Assembly: GCA_035546335.1 (NCBI GenBank)
Contig: DATKDP010000106.1
Span: 95,806 to 159,805 of the forward strand
DNA: 64,000 nt
Source: DATKDP01 sp035546335
Lineage (GTDB): Bacteria; Acidobacteriota; Thermoanaerobaculia; Gp7-AA8
Direction: 5' to 3'
Shown here: positions 1-8,831 of the stretch, in pieces
Numbering within the stretch: the stretch's first letter is position 1
Layout of the letters: every line of letters begins with the position of its first letter
Notes under the pieces: model-generated
The model's database searches: none
Told to the model about the DNA's origin: nothing
What the model saw: the letters and a program-made list of their open reading frames with translations, nothing else
Program-made: the position numbers and the translations under genes

Positions 1-2787
1 CCTCTAGCCTCGAGTCTCGAGCCTCGCCCCTCGCCCCTCGTCTCTCGCCCCTCGTCTCTCGTCCCTCGCGTCCCGCGCGAGCTCTCGCTCATCCTCGCAT
101 TCGTCGTCCTCGCCGTGGCGATGACCTGGCCGCTCGCGCCGAATCTGACGACCGCGGTTGCGGGTCCGGGCGATCCCTATCTCGTCGCCTGGATTCTCGA
201 TTGGGACTACCGGGCCGCGATTCACGATCCCCTCTCGCTCTTTCATGCGCCGATGTTCCACCCGGCCCGCTACGCTCTCGCCTTCACCGAGCACATGGTG
301 GGGATCGCGCTCGCCGGTTTCCCACTCTTCGCGGCGGGGCTCGAGCCGCTCACCGTTTACAACATCCTGATGATTCTCGGTTTCGCGCTCTCCGGCTACG
401 GCGCGTACGTTCTCGGGCGGCTCGTCAGCGGCTCTCTTTTCGGCGGGCTTGCTGCGGGTATCTTCTTCGCGTTCGTCCCCTTCCGCTTCACGCACATCAC
501 GCACCTCCAGCACGTATGGTCGGTGTGGCTTCCGCTACTGCTCGCGGCTCTTCTCTGGTACGACCTGCGGCCCGGGTGGAAGCGAGGCACTCTCTTCGGC
601 GTCGTCTTTCTGATGAACGGACTGACGAATCTTCACTGGTTCGTCTTCGGTTCGTTCGCGATCGTCGTCACGGCGATCATTCTCGCGGCGATCCGCGGTC
701 GTCTGCGCACGCGGGAGTACTGGCTGCCGATCGGCTCGTCGACGGCGATCGCATCGCTTCTCCTTCTTCCGTTTCTTCTGCCTTATCGCAACGTCTCGAA
801 GCTCTACGGAATGGTTCGAAGCCATCGCGAAACGCTCGGCTACTCGGCGGAATGGTCTGACTGGCTCGTCGCCAGCTACCACAACAAGCTCCTCGGGCGC
901 TTCACCGATCCCGCCGTGGTGATGGGAGAGCGGTGGCTCTTCCCCGGAGTCGTGGCGATCGCGCTGGCGGTCGTGACGCTGTTGTTCGCCCGCCGGTCCG
1001 ACTTCATCGCGGATCACTTTGCGCTGCGGCTCCTCGGGCCTTCGTTTGTCCGGAGGGGAGCGCTGCGTTCGCTCGATGTTCTGATTCTCGTGAGCAGTGC
1101 GATCACGGTGGCGGCGCTCATCGCAGGGCGAATCGACTGGCGGATCGGAACGGCGAAGATTCTGCGCGTAGAGAGTGTTTCGACACCGGCGATTCTCGCG
1201 ATTCTCTTCGTGCTCGTCCGCCTGTGGTTCCGCTTTCCGATGGCTCTCGGCGGCGAGCGCCGCTCGCTGCGGCTGCTGGTCACGGAGTCACGCCTCCCGC
1301 CGGGCGTCTGGGCGGCAATGCTGTGGATCGCCTTCGGTCTGTTCGGATCGGTGGGGCTCAACGGCTGGTTCCACTCGTTTCTCTTCGATCACCTGGAGAT
1401 CTTTCGCGGCATTCGCGTTCCGGCCCGCTGGTCGATGATCACCTACGTGGGCCTTTCCCTCCTCGTCGCGACCGGGGCCGCGATCTCCAGGCGCAGGCTC
1501 GGCGAGAGATGGGGAGTCGCCGGGACATCTGTCGCGATTCTCCTTCCGCTCCTTCTTCTCTTCGAGCTTCGCGCCGCTCCGCTCCGCTGGTATCTCGCCC
1601 TTCCGGATCCGCCGCCGGTCTACAGGTGGTTGGCAACGATACCGATCGAAGGCGCTCTGCTCGAGCTTCCGATCAGTGAGGGGGAGAGCGAGCACACCTA
1701 TCTGTGGCGCTCGACGGTGCATCGCAAGCCTTTGATCAATGGAGTCGCGAGCTTCACACCGCGCGCCCACGAGGAATTGATCGAGAAACTGCACGAGGAA
1801 GAGATCGGTCCGGATGTGATCGAGCGCCTCGAGTCGCGCAGCGTGTCGCTGATCGTGGTCCACGCCGACCGTCTCGCAAAGAACCGTGCGGCGGTCAGAG
1901 CGTGGCTGCAGCGGGAGATCGCTAGAGGCCGTCTGGCATTCATCCGCAGATTCGATCACGATCTGACGGGCGACTACGTCTTCGCCGTGGTGAAGAACGA
2001 GCCGAAGGCGCTGCTCTGGAGGCCGCCGGACCTCGCCGACCCGTCGGGCCGGACGCCGCTCCAGAACGCCGAGGTCTTCCTCGCCGGCGGAGGCTTCACC
2101 TGGAACGAGGAGCCCTTCGGGATGCTCGACTCGCCCCGTCCGTGGGAGGACGTGCGGGGGCCGCTCGAGGTCTCCGGCTGGGTGGTGTCGCCTGAGGGTG
2201 TCGCATCGGTGAACCTGCGTTTTGCAAACGGCAGGCTGGTCGTTCCGGCGGAGCTCGTGCCGCGGGGAGATGTGGACGCTCTCTTTCCCTGGTATGCGAG
2301 CACTCCGGCCGCCGGCTTCCGCCGGACATTCGAAACGATTCCTCCCGAGATCGACGGCGACACCGATCTTCAGGTCGAGATCGTCATGCCTGACGGCCGG
2401 AGCCGGCGGCTCGAGGACGTCTGGTTCCGCTGGAGAGAGGGGAGGAGTCTTCAGCCGCCGGACTGGAAGCTGCATGAGCTGCACGCGCTGATGATCCGGA
2501 ACGGCTGGCACCCGAACGATGCGGGGCGCATCCCGCAGCGGATCATGTCGATTTATCAGGTGGGTGATTCGATCGTCGATCACATGGAGTGCCGAGGCGA
2601 CGGGGAATTTCTCGATCGGCTGTACCGCGTCGTGCTCGATCGGGGTCCGGATCGCAGCGCGCTCGACCGGACGCTCGACCGTCTTGCGCGCGGCACATCG
2701 CGACGGAGGATCGTCGAGGACGTGATTCAGTCGGAGGAGTTCGCGACCAAGTATCTGACGGTTCCGACGAGAGTACCGCCGCGGTGA
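1..2787 (+). CDS. polytopic membrane protein, glycosyltransferase-like, with C-terminal DUF4214-like domain (5' end outside window)
   Basis: The frame is open from the first base, and the first usable start codon inside the window is GTG at 115. That start would cut through a hydrophobic helix (LILAFVVLAVAMTWP), so the true start is probably upstream of the window. About the first 500 residues form many membrane segments with loop motifs such as GDPYLVAWILDWD, resembling lipid-linked-sugar glycosyltransferases of the GT-C fold. A soluble region follows. The last 60 residues (DRLYRVVLDRGPDRSALD, then SEEFATKYL) resemble the DUF4214 domain often attached to surface or glycan proteins. The substrate cannot be told from the sequence. 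Membrane nature is sure; enzyme class is an inference. Confidence 0.65.
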   Translation, partial: PLASSLEPRPSPLVSRPSSLVPRVPRELSLILAFVVLAVAMTWPLAPNLTTAVAGPGDPYLVAWILDWDYRAAIHDPLSLFHAPMFHPARYALAFTEHMVGIALAGFPLFAAGLEPLTVYNILMILGFALSGYGAYVLGRLVSGSLFGGLAAGIFFAFVPFRFTHITHLQHVWSVWLPLLLAALLWYDLRPGWKRGTLFGVVFLMNGLTNLHWFVFGSFAIVVTAIILAAIRGRLRTREYWLPIGSSTAIASLLLLPFLLPYRNVSKLYGMVRSHRETLGYSAEWSDWLVASYHNKLLGRFTDPAVVMGERWLFPGVVAIALAVVTLLFARRSDFIADHFALRLLGPSFVRRGALRSLDVLILVSSAITVAALIAGRIDWRIGTAKILRVESVSTPAILAILFVLVRLWFRFPMALGGERRSLRLLVTESRLPPGVWAAMLWIAFGLFGSVGLNGWFHSFLFDHLEIFRGIRVPARWSMITYVGLSLLVATGAAISRRRLGERWGVAGTSVAILLPLLLLFELRAAPLRWYLALPDPPPVYRWLATIPIEGALLELPISEGESEHTYLWRSTVHRKPLINGVASFTPRAHEELIEKLHEEEIGPDVIERLESRSVSLIVVHADRLAKNRAAVRAWLQREIARGRLAFIRRFDHDLTGDYVFAVVKNEPKALLWRPPDLADPSGRTPLQNAEVFLAGGGFTWNEEPFGMLDSPRPWEDVRGPLEVSGWVVSPEGVASVNLRFANGRLVVPAELVPRGDVDALFPWYASTPAAGFRRTFETIPPEIDGDTDLQVEIVMPDGRSRRLEDVWFRWREGRSLQPPDWKLHELHALMIRNGWHPNDAGRIPQRIMSIYQVGDSIVDHMECRGDGEFLDRLYRVVLDRGPDRSALDRTLDRLARGTSRRRIVEDVIQSEEFATKYLTVPTRVPPR
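6..75. repeat. heptamer tandem repeat (consensus NNYCTCG)
   Basis: Nine to ten consecutive 7-base units can be read here (agcctcg, agtctcg, agcctcg, cccctcg twice, tctctcg, cccctcg, tctctcg, tccctcg), ending in a degenerate unit. The YCTCG core is constant and the first two bases vary. The frame of the following membrane-protein gene stays open through the repeat. It could therefore encode a Ser/Pro/Leu/Arg-rich leader, or it could be an intergenic repeat lying just upstream. Confidence 0.75.
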
Positions 2788-2800
2788 TCAAACGTCGCTC

Positions 2801-3068
2801 CTCGTAGGGACGAAGCATTTGCGCGAGGGACAGAGCAGGGGCTTGCTACGCCGCAACGCAGCGCAATAGCTTCGTCCGGGTGCTTGCCATGCGCTACCCG
2901 AGCGCTGCAGGGAGAGCGGGCGTCCCGCGCCCGCCTCGGGCGGGAGGGCGGCGCGCGCCCGACGCGAATCTCACAGTCTCCCAAGCACCCGGGCGAAGCT
3001 TTTGCGCTGCGCTGCGGTCATGCGAGCCTGTTGCCCCGGCCTGCGCGCAAATGCTTCGCCCCTACGAG
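2801..3068. repeat. composite palindromic intergenic element, copy 1
   Basis: The element opens with ctcgtagggacgaagcattt and closes with the inverse complement of that sequence, ending cccctacgag. Inner arms also pair: agcgcaatagcttcgtccgg against a degenerate copy reading cccgggcgaagcttttgcgc. Between the arms sits a GC-rich module, agagcgggcgtcccgcgccc, that recurs alone elsewhere in the window. Related elements lie at 48309-48579 and 56832-57232. It fills the gap between two convergent genes. Confidence 0.8.
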
Positions 3069-3081
3069 AATCCGCCTGCTT

Positions 3082-4785
3082 TCAGTCGCGTACGACGCCC
3101 CCTCTCCCATTGAACGCGCTGATCGCGACGCCGATGGCGATGACGGCGAGGCAGCCGACGACGTTGTACCAGAGCCACGAGATGGGCGTCCGAAGCCAGC
3201 ACCAGACGACGATGGCCTCGGCAATCAACGCAGCGACGAAGGTCGAGGATCCGTCGACGTTCCTGAAGTAGAAGGCGAGAAGAAAGATCCCGAGAATCGT
3301 TCCGTAGAAGAGCGACCCGAGGATGTTGACCGCCTCGATGAGCGAGCCAAGTCGATTGGCGTATTCCGCGAAGAGGATCGCAAAACCGCCCCAGAACACG
3401 GTTGCCAGCTTCGAGACCACCACGTAGTGCCGCTCGGTGGCGTCCTTCCGCACCATCCTCTTATAGATGTCGACCACGGTGGTCGATGCGAGCGCGTTGA
3501 GCTCCGACGAAGTCGAAGACATCGACGCAGCCACGACCGCTGCCAGCACCAGGCCGACCAGGCCCGCGGGAAGATAGGTGAGGACGAATGTGAGAAACAC
3601 GTAGTTCGTGTCGTTGGTGTCCGCCTTCGGGTCGTTGGCGCGCATCAATGTGGTTGCTTCGTTTCGCAGAGCCGACACGCGCTGTTGAGACTCTTCCACG
3701 CGCTGGTCCGCAGATTCGATCGCCTGCGCGTCGCCGGCGCGTTTCGCGTCGACGAGCCCGCGGACGCTCTCGCGTTTGTCGCTCCAGGCGGCGAGATACT
3801 CCCCTTCGAGAGCGACATAGTCGCCGGCGAGCGGGCTCGCCGCGATCTTTCGCGTCTCCACGGTGTTGAAGAAGAGGGGAGGGGCGACGAACTGATAGAC
3901 GACGAACACCATGGCGCCGATGAAGAGGATGAAGAACTGCATGGGCACCTTGAACAGTCCGTTGAAGAGGAGTCCGATGCGGCTCTGGGCGATCGATTTC
4001 CCGCCGAGATACCGGCCGACCTGCGACTGATCGGTACCGAAATAGGCGAGCGCGACGAAGAGGCCGCCGATCAGGCCCGACCAGAAGTTGTAGCGGTTTG
4101 TGATGTCGAACGAGAAGTCGATCGCGTTGAGGCGGCCCATCTTTCCCGCTACGTACGCCGCCTCGCCGAACGAGATGTCGGACGGCAGCATCCTGATGAT
4201 CACCACGAATGCGGCGACCATCCCCCCCATGATGATCAGCATCTGCTGGAAGTTCGTGTAGTTGACTGCGCGCGTTCCTCCCGACGCCGTGTAGCTGATC
4301 ACCAGCGCGCCGATGATCAGATTCGTCAGGTGGAGGTTCCACCCGAGAATCACCGAGAGAATGACCGCAGGAGCGTAGATCGTCAGACCGCAGGCGAGCC
4401 CGCGCTGGGTGAGAAAGAGCATCGCGGCAAGCGATCGCGTCTTCAGATCGAATCGCCCTTCGAGGTATTCGTATGCCGTGTACACCTTGAGGCGGTGATA
4501 GATCGGTACGGCGGTCACCGAGAGGATGACCATGGCGATGGGGAGACCGAGGTAGAACTGGATGAAGCGCATCCCGTCGGCATAGGCCTGACCGGGAGTC
4601 GAGAGGAAGGTGATGGCACTCGCCTGCGTCGCCATGATCGACAACGCGATGGTCCACCAGGGGAGGTTGCGATCAGCGAGGATGAAGCCGTCGAGGTTTC
4701 GCCCCTGTTTTCGCCCCTTCCAGAGCCCGTAGACCACGATGAAGATCAGCGACGCGGCCAGGACCGCCCAGTCGATCGCCCTCAC
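3082..4785 (-). CDS. sodium:solute symporter family protein (SSS)
   Basis: A polytopic membrane protein of 567 residues in the sodium/solute symporter family, importing a small organic solute with sodium. The N-terminus (AIDWAVLAASLIFIVVYG), the loop GFILADRNLPWW and the segment SIMATQASAITFLSTPGQ are typical of the family. The start chosen is GTG 4785, which overlaps the stop of the upstream 46-residue gene in a GTGA; the open frame runs further upstream but inside other genes. Unusual is a hydrophilic, mostly helical insert of about 90 residues (about 305-395), rich in Glu, Arg and Gln, between membrane segments. It is third in an operon with a PIG-L deacetylase, which suggests uptake of a deacetylation product such as an amino sugar; that substrate is inference. 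Confidence 0.88.
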   Translation of the reverse strand: MRAIDWAVLAASLIFIVVYGLWKGRKQGRNLDGFILADRNLPWWTIALSIMATQASAITFLSTPGQAYADGMRFIQFYLGLPIAMVILSVTAVPIYHRLKVYTAYEYLEGRFDLKTRSLAAMLFLTQRGLACGLTIYAPAVILSVILGWNLHLTNLIIGALVISYTASGGTRAVNYTNFQQMLIIMGGMVAAFVVIIRMLPSDISFGEAAYVAGKMGRLNAIDFSFDITNRYNFWSGLIGGLFVALAYFGTDQSQVGRYLGGKSIAQSRIGLLFNGLFKVPMQFFILFIGAMVFVVYQFVAPPLFFNTVETRKIAASPLAGDYVALEGEYLAAWSDKRESVRGLVDAKRAGDAQAIESADQRVEESQQRVSALRNEATTLMRANDPKADTNDTNYVFLTFVLTYLPAGLVGLVLAAVVAASMSSTSSELNALASTTVVDIYKRMVRKDATERHYVVVSKLATVFWGGFAILFAEYANRLGSLIEAVNILGSLFYGTILGIFLLAFYFRNVDGSSTFVAALIAEAIVVWCWLRTPISWLWYNVVGCLAVIAIGVAISAFNGRGGVVRD

Positions 4786-4922
4786 TCGAACACCTTCGTG
4801 AACACGTAGAAGATGATGATCTGGACGGCGAGCAACACGAGAACGAGCGAATACAGCCGTTTCCAGCTTCGTCCGAAGGGAGGCGGCTCCTCGCGGGGCG
4901 GCAGCTCGTGCCGTTCGCTCAT
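4782..4922 (-). CDS. 46-residue single-span membrane peptide, symporter-associated
   Basis: A very short gene: ATG at 4922 overlaps the stop of the PIG-L gene (ATGA), and its TGA overlaps the GTG start of the symporter (GTGA). The product starts MSERHELPPREEPPPFGRSW and then has one hydrophobic helix, LYSLVLVLLAVQIIIFYVFT, ending KVFE. Tight coupling on both sides argues that it is translated. It may be a small accessory subunit of the symporter, as small partners are known for some sodium/solute transporters. No homologue was recognised. Confidence 0.75.
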   Translation of the reverse strand: MSERHELPPREEPPPFGRSWKRLYSLVLVLLAVQIIIFYVFTKVFE

Positions 4923-7459
4923 CGCGCCCGCGCCTCTCTTCCTCCCGACACGAGATTGGCGAAGAGACGATATGCTCCCGGAACACCGGCGGGGAGCTGG
5001 CGGAAGAATGCGTAGCCGGTGTAAATGTAGACTCCCTTTCCGTGATTTGCGACGAGGAGTCCGCCCGGTTTGTCCGGCTCGCCCGGGTCACGACTCGCGA
5101 TCACCGCCTGATATCGCGGATCCCACTCGCCGGCGAAATAGAGTCCTCGCTCCTGGACCCAGCCGTCGAAATCGGCCGGTACGATCCGGTTGGGACGAGT
5201 CAGAATGGGATGGTCGGATGCGACGAAGCTCACCGGGGCCTCCTCCACGCTGACGCGATCGCGTGAGAGCTTCAGCGGGTACGGACCGATCTGCGGAGCG
5301 AGTGTGTTGTCGAAGGTGTTGTACTGTACGACGACGACGCCTCCCTCCTCGACGTACTTCATCAGCCGTTCGTGACTCTGTTTCAGCGAGTCGCGTGTGT
5401 TGTAGGCGCGCACGCCGGCGACGATCGCGTCGAATTCCCCGAGATTGCCGCTTCGGATCTGCTCGTCGCTGAGCAGAGTGACATCGAATCCGATCTGCCG
5501 GAGACTCTCCGGAACCTCGTCGCCTGCCCCCATGATGTAGCCGATCCTCTCACCCGCCCGCCGCACATCGGCTCGCACGAGTCTCGCCGCCGACTCGGGG
5601 AAGAGTGACTGTCGCGGGATGTGCGGATAGTCGATCACCACTAGGCTGCGCGAGACCGTTTCGCGCTCCGTACGCGACTCGGCGCGCAGCGTGCCGGACG
5701 CAGGAGAGGACGGAGGCGTGATGCGGATCGGAACCGTCTGCAATTCGTTTTTTCGCGTCAGGGCGATCGGTATCGTCGACGGCTCGACGCGCCAGCCGGC
5801 CGGCGGCTGCAGATTCAGACTTCCGCGGACGTTAGTCCGCCCGCTCCGCAGCGTGAGGTGAACGGTCTTCGGACCGGAGTCGGGAAACAGGAACGCACGC
5901 TGATCGAAATCGATCGTGACCTCCGGAACGATCTCGAACGGCCGGTACTGCTCCCCGGCGACGCGATCGGTCCAGCGATAGAGCGTCGGCACTTCGAACG
6001 TAAGAACCTGATCGCCGGCGGCGATCTCCACGACGACGGGGATGGCAGGCCGGTTCTGCGGCTGACCGATCATCGTCGGATCGTCGACGCGATGCAGTCC
6101 CTTGCCGGGCTCTCTTCGGAGCCAGTAGGGCTGCGTATAGTCCGCCTCCGCGAGCCGGATCGTCAGCTCCTCCCGCTTCGGCTGGTTGTGCTGCAGATCG
6201 GCGGCAGGCTTCACTTCGACGCCTGCGGCCGCAACGCGCACGAGGCGCAGCGGAACCTCCGAGCGGTTGATCGCCGTCACGGCGATCCTCACCTCCGATC
6301 CTGCAGTCGCGGACGCCTCGGTGGCGATCGATTCGATCCAGAGTCCTGCGGCAGCGCGGATCACATCGTCGATCGCCGCTTGCTTTTCCACCAGCACATC
6401 GCTGCTCCATGCGTCGCGCGGAACGAGACGGTTCATCGCCGCGCGCGCACGGAGGAGATGCGGGATCACCGAGGCCGGATTCGCAGGATCGAATTGCCGC
6501 AGAGCTTCGTCGAGCAGCCGGCCGACCTCGTCCCCACCGGCCAGTCGTTTCCACGACAGATCGATGCCGCCGAACAGATCGTCGCCGGCCGGCGGTGTTC
6601 CCGCGAGCATGATCATCTCGTTCGGAATCGATCCGCGACGTTCCGGTGCTCCGAATCCCTGGCTCTTATGCATGCTGCGGCTCTCACCTGCGATCTCGCT
6701 GTACGATTTTCCGAGGATGGGATTGTACGTTCCGAGGTCGACCGTCACGATCGCGGCGCCCTCGGGAACTTTGGGCGGCGGTGCCCCGGGAAAGCGGAAG
6801 AGATTCCAGAGAATTCGGACCGGCTTCCAGGGTGCGACGTACTGCAACTGTTCCGGATAGCGCTTCGGATCGCCGGCCGCCTCGAAGGCTTCGACGGCGA
6901 GGATTGCCGAGGCGGTGTGCTGGCCGTGGCCCCCCTCGCCGGTCGACGGGAAGCGGCTGACGATGACATCGGGGCGGAAGAGCCGGATGACCCACACGAC
7001 GTCGGCGAGCACATCGTCCTTCCCCCAGATGGCGAGCGTTTCGCCGGCGCTCTTCGAATAGCCGAAGTCGAGCGCGCGGGTGAAGAACTGCTCGCCTCCG
7101 TCGATGCGGCGCGCCGCAAGCAGCTCGTGCGTTCGAATCACTCCGAGCAGGTCACCCTTCTCGGTTCCGATGAGGTTCTGGCCTCCATCGCCGCGGGTGA
7201 TCGACAGATAGCCGGTGCGCAGGAGGCGTTCGCTCGTAAGCCAGGAGATCATGGCGGTGTTTTCGTCATCGGGATGTGCGGCGACGTAGAGAGCGCGGCC
7301 GACGCCGCCGAGCTTCTTCAGCGCGAGCTGGATCTGGGCCGCGTCGAGCGAGCGAGGCGGCGCAGCGGCGCTGGTGGTCGTCGCCGAGGGAATCGGAACT
7401 GCCAGGGCGGCCGTGGCGGTGAGAAGAAGGAGGGAAAGGATGATCGCGATTCTCTTCAT
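4919..7459 (-). CDS. secreted PIG-L/LmbE family deacetylase with C-terminal amidotransferase-like domain
   Basis: 846 residues from ATG 7459, chosen because a signal peptide follows directly (MKRIAIILSLLLLTATAALA). The PIG-L domain occupies about residues 50-300. Its zinc motif AHPDDE is at 61-66 and the later GEGGHGQH supplies another His; the family removes N-acetyl groups from sugar conjugates. A middle beta-rich region is followed by a C-terminal part (about 620-840; GYIMGAGDEVPESL, GGVVVVQYNTFD, GKGVYIYTGYAFFRQLP) resembling a class I amidotransferase fold without an obvious catalytic Cys. It is the first gene of a three-gene operon ending in a symporter, so a role in processing an external acetylated substrate before uptake is plausible. 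Confidence 0.85.
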   Translation of the reverse strand: MKRIAIILSLLLLTATAALAVPIPSATTTSAAAPPRSLDAAQIQLALKKLGGVGRALYVAAHPDDENTAMISWLTSERLLRTGYLSITRGDGGQNLIGTEKGDLLGVIRTHELLAARRIDGGEQFFTRALDFGYSKSAGETLAIWGKDDVLADVVWVIRLFRPDVIVSRFPSTGEGGHGQHTASAILAVEAFEAAGDPKRYPEQLQYVAPWKPVRILWNLFRFPGAPPPKVPEGAAIVTVDLGTYNPILGKSYSEIAGESRSMHKSQGFGAPERRGSIPNEMIMLAGTPPAGDDLFGGIDLSWKRLAGGDEVGRLLDEALRQFDPANPASVIPHLLRARAAMNRLVPRDAWSSDVLVEKQAAIDDVIRAAAGLWIESIATEASATAGSEVRIAVTAINRSEVPLRLVRVAAAGVEVKPAADLQHNQPKREELTIRLAEADYTQPYWLRREPGKGLHRVDDPTMIGQPQNRPAIPVVVEIAAGDQVLTFEVPTLYRWTDRVAGEQYRPFEIVPEVTIDFDQRAFLFPDSGPKTVHLTLRSGRTNVRGSLNLQPPAGWRVEPSTIPIALTRKNELQTVPIRITPPSSPASGTLRAESRTERETVSRSLVVIDYPHIPRQSLFPESAARLVRADVRRAGERIGYIMGAGDEVPESLRQIGFDVTLLSDEQIRSGNLGEFDAIVAGVRAYNTRDSLKQSHERLMKYVEEGGVVVVQYNTFDNTLAPQIGPYPLKLSRDRVSVEEAPVSFVASDHPILTRPNRIVPADFDGWVQERGLYFAGEWDPRYQAVIASRDPGEPDKPGGLLVANHGKGVYIYTGYAFFRQLPAGVPGAYRLFANLVSGGREARAR

Positions 7460-7539
7460 GGGGACGCTGCGGACCTCGCTTGTGGTTCGTCGTAGTTCGA
7501 CCGTGGAGCATAGCAGAAGCGCTGACGGAATCTCCGGCG

Positions 7540-7902
7540 TGCTTGCGATGGTCCCGGGGAGAGCGGGCGTCCCGCGCCCGCCCCTGTCGCATCTCGTCAC
7601 ACAGTGACCAATCTCCGCACACCAGATCTGCGGCGTCGGGCTGATGTGCCGCCATCCTGAGCGAGGGTGGGGGCAGAGGGTGTGAGTGAAGGATCTGCGT
7701 TCTTACACAGTTGCCGATCGCAGATCCTTCGCTCACGCCCGCCCCTCCACCTCGCTCAGGATGACGGCCGGTCGTCCGGGTGCTTGCGATGAGCCGGGGA
7801 GAGCGGGCGTCCCGCGCCCGCCCCTGTCGCATCTCGTCACACAGTGACCAACCTCCGCACACCAGATCTCCGGCGGCGGGCTGATGTGCCGTCATCCTGA
7901 GG
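7540..7902. repeat. two ~124-bp direct repeats flanking a palindromic hairpin element
   Basis: Near-identical stretches at about 7540-7663 and 7779-7902 share tgcttgcgatg, the GC-rich module agcgggcgtcccgcgcccg, and gtcacacagtgacca. Between them, about 7653-7764, is a palindrome starting catcctgagcgagg and ending cctcgctcaggatg, with an inner hairpin gaaggatctgcg against cgcagatccttc. This fills the gap between the PIG-L promoter side and the thioredoxin gene. I see no gene in it. Confidence 0.8.
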
Positions 7903-8123
7903 CTGAAAGATTGTCCGGCGACTCGGGCGAAGGGCTCGCCCGCTCACCCCTGACCCCTCTCCCCATGGTCACGTCGCTGCCTCTGGTAAGGTTGGCTGAT
8001 GGGGAGAGGGGAACGATCGTCGCAAGCATCGCCTGTCCACGCGATCGGTCACAGACCGTCTGCGCAGTCACAACGGAATGTCTGGCGGAGCCGTTTGCGT
8101 TGACGCAAGGACAGGGAGGAAGA

Positions 8124-8831
8124 ATGGCGTTGAGGACGAATCAAGTTTCGAGTTTGCGCGGGCTGATGGCTCGCTCCGCGCTCGTGATCGCGCTCGTGAT
8201 GCTCGCATTCACTCCGTCGAGCGCGGCGGAGGTCTTCGAGTTCACGGTCGTCGGAATCGACTGCGAAGAGTGCTCCGAGCCGATTCTCGAGACATTGCGC
8301 GGCATTGCGGGAGTCGAGAAGGCGGAGCTCGACTGGCAGGCGGGACGAGCGAAAGTCGTGCTGGTTGATGGGTTCGAGAAGGCGAAGCTGAAGAAGGCGA
8401 TCGATGGGATCGGGTTCGAGGCCGTTTTCGCAGGCGAGCAGCGGCCTGACCTTCAACCACTTCCCGAAGAGGTGCGCGCACGTCTCGACATTGTCGCGTT
8501 CACCGACGGCAGCCGGATCGATCTCCGGAAGATTCTGGTGCCCGGGAAGGTGACCATCCTCGACTACTACGCCGACTGGTGCAGCCCGTGTCACCTGCTC
8601 GATATCCGGCTGCAGCATCTGCTCGATTCGAATTCAGGCCTTGCGGTCCGGCGCATCGATGTCGGAACATGGGACAACGACGCGGCGCGCCAGGCCACTC
8701 GCGAGTTTCGACTGGAAGCGCTTCCCTACGTACGCGTCTATGACGTGAAGGGTCGCTTCGTCGGTGCGGTCACCGGAGGATCGTGGGAGAAAATCGTCAA
8801 GCTCGTGGCGAAGGCCGAGTCGGGAAATTGA
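8124..8831 (+). CDS. exported HMA-domain/thioredoxin-like fusion protein
   Basis: 235 residues from ATG 8124, preceded by a good ribosome site (cagggaggaaga). A signal peptide or anchor covers residues 14-35 (ALVIALVMLAFTPSSAA). Next is a heavy-metal-associated domain (about 37-105) whose GIDCEEC motif puts a metal-binding CxxC at 47-50. A thioredoxin fold follows (about 120-230) with the redox motif DWCSPCH at 151-157 and the cis-proline region LPYVRVYD. It probably works in the periplasm, passing electrons or metal ions through its two Cys pairs. Its TGA stop overlaps the TTG start of the next gene (TTGA), so the two proteins are likely partners. Confidence 0.85.
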   Translation: MALRTNQVSSLRGLMARSALVIALVMLAFTPSSAAEVFEFTVVGIDCEECSEPILETLRGIAGVEKAELDWQAGRAKVVLVDGFEKAKLKKAIDGIGFEAVFAGEQRPDLQPLPEEVRARLDIVAFTDGSRIDLRKILVPGKVTILDYYADWCSPCHLLDIRLQHLLDSNSGLAVRRIDVGTWDNDAARQATREFRLEALPYVRVYDVKGRFVGAVTGGSWEKIVKLVAKAESGN

